Positions 34,201-41,058 of a stretch of 53,947 bases of DNA are shown piece by piece. Made by a program: the position numbers and the translations under genes. The notes beneath the pieces are model-generated. The model worked only from the letters and a program-made list of their open reading frames with translations. It ran no database searches and was not told where the DNA came from. The DNA lies in assembly GCA_903875465.1 (NCBI GenBank), contig CAIQWB010000110.1, forward strand, positions 1 to 53,947. The letters run 5' to 3'. This DNA comes from an uncultured Verrucomicrobia subdivision 3 bacterium. Its GTDB lineage: Bacteria > Verrucomicrobiota > Verrucomicrobiia > Limisphaerales > UBA11358. Position 1 is the stretch's first letter; the number at the start of each line of letters is the position of its first letter.

Positions 34201-34373
34201 TTGGCCAGACCCGGGTGGTCACCAGCTACAAACTCATCACGCGCGACACCGTGGAGGAAAAGATTCTCACCCTGCAAAACCGCAAGCGCGAGGTCATCCA
34301 AGCCACCATCGGCGGCGAGGCGGAGTTTGCCGAAAGCCTGAACTGGGAGGAAATCCAGGAATTGCTGGCCTAG
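31242..34373 (+). CDS. SNF2-family helicase with N-terminal SWIM zinc finger
   Basis: A 1043-residue protein. The SWIM finger is C68-x-C70-x9-C80-x-H82 ([17 protein letters not shown]). A ~600-residue central region of unclear fold follows. The C-terminal third is a complete SNF2/SF2 ATPase with motif I [16 protein letters not shown], motif II [9 protein letters not shown], motif III [9 protein letters not shown], motif V [22 protein letters not shown] and motif VI [8 protein letters not shown]. Bacterial proteins of this type are DNA-stimulated ATPases of poorly known role (RapA-like or DNA repair). ATG at 31242 begins the conserved N-terminus; the open frame runs upstream over the nucleotidyltransferase region on the other strand. 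It is convergent with the xylanase gene, 11 bp away. Confidence 0.9.
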   Translation: [1043 protein letters not shown]

Positions 34374-34384
34374 GCGGATGCAGC

Positions 34385-35518
34385 TTAATTGGGACTATTC
34401 CCGGATGCGGTGTGGGCGGTCGCAAGTACGGCGGCGAAGGCAGGTTTGGGCTGGCCGTCGCGATCAAACAGCAGGGGATAATTGGTGCGCCCGCGGATGG
34501 GCCAGTCGTTCAGCCAGGAATTCCCATCGGTCACCCCCCAGAAGGTGATGCGGCGCATATCGTGCCGGTGTTGCCTAAAGGTGGTGAACAGTGCGGCGTA
34601 ACGTTTGGCCAGGGCCTGTTGCACGGCGGCGGGCAGGCCGTTGGTGTAGGGATTTAAGCTCGCGGCGGGCTGGTAATTCAGTGAGACGTCCGCTGTGACA
34701 TTGCCGCTGGCGGCGGGCAGCACATTGATGTCCAGCTCGGTGATGTTGACCTGGATCCCCAGCTTCGCAAAGGTGTCAATCGTCTGGCCCAATTCACCCA
34801 TGCTCGGCCAGTCCAAATTATAATGGCCCTGCAAGCCGATGGCGGTGATTTTCACGCCCTGGGACTGGAGTTGCCTGATTAATTTTACCGCGCCGGCGCG
34901 TTTGTTCGCATTCTCCAGGGAGTATTCGTTGTAATACAGTTCGGCCCTCGGGTCGGCCGCATGGGCGAATTGATAGGCCTTGAGGATGAAGTCCTCGCCA
35001 ATGATTTTGCGCCACTGGGACTGGCGCATAGTGCCGTCCTCCTCGACCGCTTCATTCACCACGTCCCAGCCGCGGATGCGGCCCTTATACCGGCCAACGA
35101 CGGTGGCGATATGGTCGTGCATGCGGGTGAGCAACGCCGCGCGGGTCAGCGGCTGTCCATGGTCATTTTGAAACACCCAGTCGGGTGTCTGATTATGCCA
35201 GACGAGGGTGTGGCCGATGAGGAACAGGTGGTTGGTCTCGCCGAAGGCCACATATTGGTCGGGGAGGGTGAAATCATAGCGGTCGGCAGCCGGATGGACG
35301 TGTTCCCATTTGAGGACATTTTCCGGCGTGGCGGAATTGAACTGGCGTTTGACCAGTGCGGCCTCGGCAGCGTTGGCCCCGGTAAACTGGTCGGGATTCA
35401 AGGCGGCGCCGATCAGGAAATCCTGCTGAAATGCCTCCTTCAAGGCGGGCTCGGCGGGGAGGTGGGGAGCCAGCGCCAGGCTGGTGGCGAGGAGGCAAAG
35501 TTGAGCGGTGGTTTTCAT
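34385..35518 (-). CDS. GH10 endo-1,4-beta-xylanase
   Basis: A 377-residue exported enzyme with a signal peptide (MKTTAQLCLLATSLALAPHLPA) and one GH10 (beta/alpha)8 domain. Visible landmarks: NSATPENVLKWE, LIGHTLVWHNQTPDWVF, WDVVNEAVEEDG with acid/base E156, YYNEYSLEN, AIGLQGHYNLDWPS, the nucleophile E261 in VNITELDI, and WGVTDGNSWLND. It cleaves internal xylan bonds by a retaining mechanism, probably in the periplasm or at the cell surface. No carbohydrate-binding module is attached. Its ATG overlaps the stop of the symporter gene (ATGA), so it is the last gene of the GH3-symporter-GH10 operon. Confidence 0.95.
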   Translation of the reverse strand: MKTTAQLCLLATSLALAPHLPAEPALKEAFQQDFLIGAALNPDQFTGANAAEAALVKRQFNSATPENVLKWEHVHPAADRYDFTLPDQYVAFGETNHLFLIGHTLVWHNQTPDWVFQNDHGQPLTRAALLTRMHDHIATVVGRYKGRIRGWDVVNEAVEEDGTMRQSQWRKIIGEDFILKAYQFAHAADPRAELYYNEYSLENANKRAGAVKLIRQLQSQGVKITAIGLQGHYNLDWPSMGELGQTIDTFAKLGIQVNITELDINVLPAASGNVTADVSLNYQPAASLNPYTNGLPAAVQQALAKRYAALFTTFRQHRHDMRRITFWGVTDGNSWLNDWPIRGRTNYPLLFDRDGQPKPAFAAVLATAHTASGNSPN

Positions 35519-37029
35519 GCCCGGCCGGCTTTTTGGCGGCGGGCGGCCAGTTCATCGGACATTTGGATGGTCATGTTTTTATTGATCTGATAGCTCACCA
35601 ATAACAGGGTGCAGATGCCGAAAAGAATGCCCACGACCACGCCGCTGCAAAAGCGGAAACCCTCGAGATTGCGGGCGGAGATGGGTTGTTTGGCATCAAA
35701 ATCAAAGAAAAGAGCCATGATCCAGAGGAGCGAGGAGGAGCCGAGGGCCAGGCCGGATTTAAGGCCGAACCCGATGGTGGCGAACACAATGCCGGTGAAG
35801 CGGCGGCCAGTTTTCCATTCGGAATAATCGGCCACATCCGCGTAGATGGCCCAGATCAGGGGAATCGTGGGGGCGTAGACGACGGCACTGAGGATGGTCA
35901 GCACCACCATGCCGGTGATGTTCTCCGGGGCCAGCAGGTACAGCGCCAGGGCGGTCACCGTGGAGAGGCCGAAGCCGGTCACGGCGATGGCTTTCTTGCC
36001 GAAACGGCGGGCGAGCGAGGGGGACAGCATGATCACGATGATGGTCACGGCGGTGCCGATCATATTGATGATGCTGTTGGCGACATCGGCGACATTGGAA
36101 TTGGCCAAATCATCCCGGGTGCCGTGCACGATGTAGCCGAGCCATTCCAGCGCACCCCCGGGAGTCGGGGCGCCGGGCGCGAGGGCCGGGGCGGTGAGAC
36201 CCAGTTTCTGCACAAAATCATACATGGCGGCCTTGTCCGCGTAGTGATGGTAGTAGTTATACAATGCCCCGCCCCGAAAGGAGAGAATGGCGAAGTGCAC
36301 GACGGTCATGCAGAACATCACGAGCCAGGGGCGGTTGCGGAGGAGGTCGGTAAAATCCTGCCGGGGGGAGGATTCGGTGTCCTTGGCCGGCTCGATGCGT
36401 TCGCGGCAGGTGGTGAAAGTGATGAAAAACAGCACCAGACACAGCACGGCCCACAGGGTCATGGTCATCTGCCAGCCAAACTGGCGGTCATGGCCGACGG
36501 CGAATTTGGCGACCAGCGGCAGGGTGAATCCACCGACGATGAATTGGGCCGCATTGACGGCAATGAAACGGTAGGAATTGAGCTTCGCCCGTTCATGGAC
36601 GTCGCCGGTCATCACGCCGCCCAGGGCGGAGTAGGGCATGTTGTTCATGCTGTACAGGGTCATCAGCAGCAGGTTGGTGATGGCGGCATAGGCGATCATG
36701 GCGGCCATGCCCCAGCCTTTGGGGGTGGTGTACGCCAGCACCATGACAATCGCCCAAGGGATGGAGGTCCACAACACCCAGGGCCGGAACCGGCCCCAGC
36801 GGGTGCGCGTGCGGTCGGCGAGCACGCCCACGAGCGGGTCGAAAAAGGCGTCCCAGAGCCGGGCGGCCAGCAGGATCGTGGCGGCGGCGGAGGCGCTGAT
36901 GCCGAAGACGTCGGTGTAGAAATTCGCCTGGAACAGAATCATCGTCATGAAGACGAAATTCGCCGCGGCGTCCCCGGCACTGTAGCCGGCTTTTTCAAGG
37001 AAGGAGAGTTTTTGGGTGCCGGCACTCAT
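35515..37029 (-). CDS. GPH-family sugar/cation symporter (MFS)
   Basis: A 504-residue membrane protein with about 12 helices. The start SFLEKAGYSAGDAAANFVFMTM and LLAARLWDAFFDPLVGVLADRTRTRWGRFRPW are the signature of glycoside-pentoside-hexuronide:cation symporters (XynB/YicJ/MelB type). YADVADYSEWKTGRRFTGIVFA is the second conserved block. Next to GH10 and GH3 genes it most likely imports xylobiose or other xylo-oligosaccharides. It starts 10 bp after the GH3 stop and overlaps the GH10 start by 4 bp. An odd feature is a ~45-residue loop insertion near residues 245-290 (YADKAAMYDFVQKLG, PALAPGAPTPGG). Confidence 0.93.
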   Translation of the reverse strand: MSAGTQKLSFLEKAGYSAGDAAANFVFMTMILFQANFYTDVFGISASAAATILLAARLWDAFFDPLVGVLADRTRTRWGRFRPWVLWTSIPWAIVMVLAYTTPKGWGMAAMIAYAAITNLLLMTLYSMNNMPYSALGGVMTGDVHERAKLNSYRFIAVNAAQFIVGGFTLPLVAKFAVGHDRQFGWQMTMTLWAVLCLVLFFITFTTCRERIEPAKDTESSPRQDFTDLLRNRPWLVMFCMTVVHFAILSFRGGALYNYYHHYADKAAMYDFVQKLGLTAPALAPGAPTPGGALEWLGYIVHGTRDDLANSNVADVANSIINMIGTAVTIIVIMLSPSLARRFGKKAIAVTGFGLSTVTALALYLLAPENITGMVVLTILSAVVYAPTIPLIWAIYADVADYSEWKTGRRFTGIVFATIGFGLKSGLALGSSSLLWIMALFFDFDAKQPISARNLEGFRFCSGVVVGILFGICTLLLVSYQINKNMTIQMSDELAARRQKAGRA

Positions 37030-37039
37030 AGACTGTTAT

Positions 37040-39394
37040 TTATTTTACCACCGTTAAGCGGACCTTTTGCAAATCGCCGTCGCGCGAGGAGGTGCCGACC
37101 ATGATTTCAAAGTCGCCGGGCTCAACGACATATTTCATGTGCACATCCCAAAAGGCGAGGGACTCGGCATTGATGGGCAGGGCCACCGTGCGGGTTTCAC
37201 CCGGCTGCAAGGCGATTTTCTCGAACGCCTTGAGTTCCTTCACCGGCCGGGTGACGCTGCTGACGCAGTCCCGGATATACAGTTGCACCACTTCCGTGCC
37301 GGCGCGCGCGCCCGTGTTGGTGACGTCCACCAGCGCCTGCGTGGCGCCATCCAGCGGGATTTGGGAGTCGGCCAGTCGGAGACTGGCGAGGGAAAACTGG
37401 GTGTAGCTCAGGCCAAAGCCGAAGGCAAACAGCGGCGAGACTTCGTCGAACAGATACCCGCGCCGGGCGGAGGGCTTGTGATTGTAAAAGACTGGCAAAT
37501 GGCCGACGGAACGGGGGACGGAGATGGGCAGTTTGCCCCCGGGATTGTGGGTGCCAAACAGGACTGATGCCACGGCCCGGCCCGCTGCCTGGCCCAGATA
37601 CCAGCATTCCAAAATGGCGGGCGCATGTTGCGCCGCGTGGTTGATGGAGATGGGCCGGCCATTGAACAGGAGCACCACCACGGGTTTGCCGGTGGCGAGG
37701 AGCGCCTGGAGCAAATCCTCCTGGCGGCCAAACAAATCGAGGCTGGTGCGGTCACCCATGTGCTGGAGCGACCAGGCTTCCCGGGTGATCTGTTCGTTAT
37801 CGCCGATTGCGAGGATCACCACGTCGGCCGCCTGCGCCACGGTCACTGCCTCGGCAATCTGCCGGGCATCCTCCGCCGGATCCGAAGGCGTCACGGCATC
37901 CTGGTTCCAGGAGCCACCAATCGTAATTTTGCAACCCTCGGCATGGGTGACGGTGATGTTGGGACCGGCCTGCTCGCGAATGCCGTCCAGCACGGTGCTG
38001 AAACTGGCCGGTTTGCCGCTGTAACCGCCCAATAATTCGCGATTGGCATTCGGGCCAATCAAGGCAATGGTTTTTAGCTTCGCCGGGTCCAGCGGCAGCA
38101 GCTCACCCTCGTTTTTGAGCAGGGTAATGGCTTCCTGGGCGGCGCGCAGGGCGAGGGCTTGGTTGACCGTGCTGCCCACGATGCGCTCAGCCTCGGCCAG
38201 ATCCACGTAGGGATCTTCGAACAAGCCCAGTTTGAACTTGTACAACAGCATCGGGGCGACCAATTCGTCCAGTTGCGCCTCCTGGAGCACCCCGGTGCGG
38301 ACCAGTTCCACGAGGTGCAAATAACAATCCGGGTCCGGCAGCTCGATGTTGACGCCGGCGCGCACGGCCAGTGCGCAGGATTCGGCTCGGTCCTTCGCCA
38401 CAAAATGGCCGTGCGTGTCCGGGCGATAGCCCAATTCCCAGATCGCGTAATAATCCGAAACGACAAAGCCGGTAAAGCCCCATTCCTGCCGCAGGACGGT
38501 GCGCAACAGCCATTCACTGGCATGCGAGGGCACGCCGTCAATTTCGTTATAGCTGGCCATTAGGCTGATGGCCCCGGCCTGTTGAATGCACGCCTGGAAG
38601 GGTTTCAGGAAGGTCTCGCGCAAGACCCGTTCCGAGACATTCACCGGCGCGCAATTCATGCCGGACTCCGGCTGGCCGTGCGCCGCAAAATGCTTCAGGG
38701 TGGCGATGAGGTGCTTGCGGTCGGTGGTGGTGGATTCTCCGGGGAAGGCGTCACGCCCCTGAAAACCCCGGACGGCGGCCAGGCCAAGCTGGGTGACCAG
38801 CCACGGATCTTCACCAAACGTTTCCTCCACCCGGCCCCAGCGGGGGTCCCGGGCCACGTCCACCACCGGGGTCAGGGCCTGGTGCGCGCCACGCACCCGG
38901 GTTTCTTCGGCCGCCATGGCGTACAGCGCCTCCACCAGCGCAGGATTAAATGTTCCCCCCAGCGCAATCGGCTGGGGAAAACTCGTGGCCCCAATCGCGG
39001 CGTGCCCGTGCAGGCATTCCTCATGGCAAATCACGGGAATGGGCAGCCGGGAATGCTCCCGAAAAAACTTTTGAATGGCATTGGCCAGCTCTGCCGTGCC
39101 GCGCGGTGACAACCCCTTGTGCGCATCCGAGGGCTTGCTGCCCGCGTCGCTCGGCCGCCCGATTTGGCCGATGCCATGGCCGGCGGCAAAGGCGGCCTGG
39201 GCTTTGGCCAGGTCAAAATGACCGTCCGCATCGACCAGTTTCGTGGATTTGTCCTGCCAGACGCACATCATCTGGGCGGCCTTCTCCTCGAGCGTCATGC
39301 GGGCCAGCAAATCCTGCACTCGCGCGGCGGCCGGCAGTTGTGGGTTTTGCCAGGGCGGCACCCCGGCCGCCGGTCGATCATTTTGGTTATTCAA
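37040..39394 (-). CDS. GH3 beta-xylosidase/beta-glucosidase
   Basis: A 784-residue GH3 enzyme: the N-terminal TIM barrel has VICHEECLHG, VARDPRWGRVEETFGEDP and KHFAAHG. The nucleophile is D314 in GFVVSDYYAIWEL (SDY rather than the SDW of many glucosidases, as in several bacterial xylosidases). The alpha/beta sandwich follows with LIGPNANRELLGGYSG, and a C-terminal fibronectin III-like domain (FAFGFGLSYTQFS...VTNTGARAGTEVVQLYI). It releases monosaccharide from xylo- or gluco-oligosaccharides. No signal peptide is visible, so it probably works in the cytoplasm after import. The start is TTG at 39394; a GTG at codon 12 is possible. Confidence 0.92.
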   Translation of the reverse strand: MNNQNDRPAAGVPPWQNPQLPAAARVQDLLARMTLEEKAAQMMCVWQDKSTKLVDADGHFDLAKAQAAFAAGHGIGQIGRPSDAGSKPSDAHKGLSPRGTAELANAIQKFFREHSRLPIPVICHEECLHGHAAIGATSFPQPIALGGTFNPALVEALYAMAAEETRVRGAHQALTPVVDVARDPRWGRVEETFGEDPWLVTQLGLAAVRGFQGRDAFPGESTTTDRKHLIATLKHFAAHGQPESGMNCAPVNVSERVLRETFLKPFQACIQQAGAISLMASYNEIDGVPSHASEWLLRTVLRQEWGFTGFVVSDYYAIWELGYRPDTHGHFVAKDRAESCALAVRAGVNIELPDPDCYLHLVELVRTGVLQEAQLDELVAPMLLYKFKLGLFEDPYVDLAEAERIVGSTVNQALALRAAQEAITLLKNEGELLPLDPAKLKTIALIGPNANRELLGGYSGKPASFSTVLDGIREQAGPNITVTHAEGCKITIGGSWNQDAVTPSDPAEDARQIAEAVTVAQAADVVILAIGDNEQITREAWSLQHMGDRTSLDLFGRQEDLLQALLATGKPVVVLLFNGRPISINHAAQHAPAILECWYLGQAAGRAVASVLFGTHNPGGKLPISVPRSVGHLPVFYNHKPSARRGYLFDEVSPLFAFGFGLSYTQFSLASLRLADSQIPLDGATQALVDVTNTGARAGTEVVQLYIRDCVSSVTRPVKELKAFEKIALQPGETRTVALPINAESLAFWDVHMKYVVEPGDFEIMVGTSSRDGDLQKVRLTVVK

Positions 39395-39525
39395 TCAATG
39401 TATGGGTTGGTTTTACCTAATAATGCCCCGGACCCACCCGCCGTCGGCAAGGAAAATCGGCAGGGCCGGCCAGTTGCCGAAAGCAAGGTGGGCTCCGGGG
39501 GGGGAATGGGGTGCCCAAGCCCCCA

Positions 39526-40167
39526 TCACGGTTGCGGTAAAATCTCGATACCGTTGATCTGCGGGTTTTCGATGCTGGGGGTGAAGGTGATCGTCAGTTT
39601 GCCATCGGTAACTTCCACGGGCACTGATTCCACATACGCAGTGAAGGGGCCGCCAGCTTTCGCCCAGACATCAAAATCTTTGAAAACATGGCCCTGAACA
39701 TTGAAAGAAAACACGCGCTGGCCGGTGCCGGTGATACCATCATAACATTCGGCAAAATGCAATTTCACCAGGTACTTGCCATTGGCCACCGGCGTGGAAA
39801 AAGAATCCATGGAGTAATGCTCCGAGCGATAGATGGCCGGATCCGCGGTATTGGTGATGCTGAGGTCGGCGCGCTCGATGCTGTCGCCACCATTGAAGCC
39901 TTTTTCCGCGGCCCAGACATTGCCCTTGGAATCCGTATAGGGAGCTTCACTGCCCGCTTTGATGCGGATCACGCCCGCAGCGGTGGGCGGAGCGGTGACG
40001 ACCGGGTTGGCCGCCGGTGCGGGCGTGGCGGCGACGGCCGGGGTGGCTGGTGCCGTGGGCGGGTTGCTGGTTGTGGTCGTCGTGGTGGTGCTGCAACCGG
40101 CGACTAGGAGTGCCAGCGCGGGGGCCAGCAGCAGTTGGTTAAAGACTCGGGCAAGTGGTTGGTTCAT
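39526..40167 (-). CDS. Malectin-domain lipoprotein
   Basis: A 213-residue lipoprotein. The signal ends in a lipobox (ALLVAGC), giving a lipidated Cys at about residue 25. A Thr/Pro/Ala linker (about 26-65) precedes a malectin-type domain: IRIKAGSEAPYTDSKGNVWAAEKGFNGG, IYRSEHYSM, NGKYLVKLHFAECYDG, VFSFNVQGHVFKDFDVW, and the end IENPQINGIEI. Malectin domains bind oligosaccharides, so it may tether glycans at the outer membrane. It lies between the response regulator and the xylan operon on the same strand. A candidate regulator site is centred about 80 bp upstream of its start. Confidence 0.9.
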   Translation of the reverse strand: MNQPLARVFNQLLLAPALALLVAGCSTTTTTTTSNPPTAPATPAVAATPAPAANPVVTAPPTAAGVIRIKAGSEAPYTDSKGNVWAAEKGFNGGDSIERADLSITNTADPAIYRSEHYSMDSFSTPVANGKYLVKLHFAECYDGITGTGQRVFSFNVQGHVFKDFDVWAKAGGPFTAYVESVPVEVTDGKLTITFTPSIENPQINGIEILPQP

Positions 40168-40239
40168 AAATATAGTATCGTATTGGTTGAATGGCAGATT
40201 GTGGGGTTAGCTTAGGCGGAAAGCCCGGGCTCGCACCAT

Positions 40240-40255
40240 CGGACAAATGTCGTAT
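40240..40255 (-). promoter_or_regulatory. Candidate response-regulator operator upstream of the malectin lipoprotein
   Basis: Read in the direction of the gene, the site is TACGACATTTGTCCGA, a 6-4-6 inverted repeat with an imperfect right arm. Similarity to the site at 41032-41047 extends on both sides (CATACGAC.WTTGTCCGAT.GG ... AGCCCGG). It sits just after the response regulator stop. Confidence 0.55.
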
Positions 40256-40257
40256 GG

Positions 40258-40920
40258 TCAACCGCGCGCACCCGCCGGGCGCATCGTCTGGCCGGGTTGG
40301 GAGCGGAGATATTTGGCGGCGGCTTCAGTGCGGCAGCGCACGTGCAGTTTTTCGTAAATATGCATTAAATGCGTGCGCACGGTGGCGAAGCTGATTTTCA
40401 AACGGTCGGCAATTTCCTTGTTGGCGAGGCCCTCCGAGAGGAGTGCCAGGATTTCCAGCTCGCGGGCGGAGAGTTGTTCGGTGCCGGAGGGAGCCACGGG
40501 TTCCTCCCGGAAGGAGCGCACAACCAGGCGGGCAATCTCACTGGTCATGGGGGCGCCCCCCGCCCGCACCTCGGCAATGGCGTCCAGAATTTCCTGCTCA
40601 TCAGCCCGTTTGAGCACGTACCCGCAGGCCCCGGCTTTCAGAGCCTGGAAGATCATTTTGATGTCCTTGTAGACGGTGAGCATGATCACTTGCAAATCCG
40701 GCATCACCTCACGGAGGCGGGCGGTGCAAACGATCCCCGAATCACCTGGCAAATGAATATCCATCAGGACCACATCCGGCTTTTGCAAGGGCAGTTTGAT
40801 CATCGCCTCCTCGGCCGATCCGCACGTGCACACGCATTTGAGACCGGGGGTGCCCCCGACAAACTCCGCGAGGTACTGGCGGAGGGTGGCGTTGTCTTCC
40901 ACAATGGCGACTTTGGTCAT
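40258..40920 (-). CDS. LuxR/NarL-family response regulator
   Basis: A 220-residue regulator. The receiver domain has acidic EDN at the N-terminus, phospho-acceptor D54 in VVLMDIHLPG, the Thr in MLTVYKD and a linker ending in SGTEQ. The C-terminal LuxR HTH reads LSARELEILALLSEGLANKEIADRLKISFATVRTHLMHIYEKL. ATG at 40920 begins the receiver domain; the open frame to 40959 is not conserved. The cognate kinase gene is directly upstream (138 bp). An inverted repeat in that gap and similar sites before two other genes of the cluster suggest autoregulation and a small regulon. Confidence 0.94.
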   Translation of the reverse strand: MTKVAIVEDNATLRQYLAEFVGGTPGLKCVCTCGSAEEAMIKLPLQKPDVVLMDIHLPGDSGIVCTARLREVMPDLQVIMLTVYKDIKMIFQALKAGACGYVLKRADEQEILDAIAEVRAGGAPMTSEIARLVVRSFREEPVAPSGTEQLSARELEILALLSEGLANKEIADRLKISFATVRTHLMHIYEKLHVRCRTEAAAKYLRSQPGQTMRPAGARG

Positions 40921-41031
40921 GAGTTCGTTAGCGGCTGACCCTAAGGTTTGGGCGGGCATGGCAGTTTGGCGAGCAAAAAATCAGGGAGTGTTAATAAACT
41001 CCACAGTAGACCGGGCGGGCCGGGCTGCCAA

Positions 41032-41047
41032 TCGGACAATCGTCGTA
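41032..41047 (-). promoter_or_regulatory. Candidate operator in front of the response regulator
   Basis: In gene direction TACGACGATTGTCCGA, 112 bp upstream of the response regulator ATG and just after the kinase stop. It differs from the malectin site at two positions within 16. The left arm is the perfect TACGAC. Confidence 0.55.
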
Positions 41048-41058
41048 TGCCGGCCGCA

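Noticed and set aside
35686-37104. A 472-codon plus-strand open frame rich in Gly/His
   Set aside because: Antisense shadow of the GPH symporter, whose minus-strand product has clear family motifs.
40072-40090. GTCGT repeats in the malectin gene as a further operator
   Set aside because: They encode the Thr run after the lipobox and lack the opposite TACGAC arm at 4-nt spacing.
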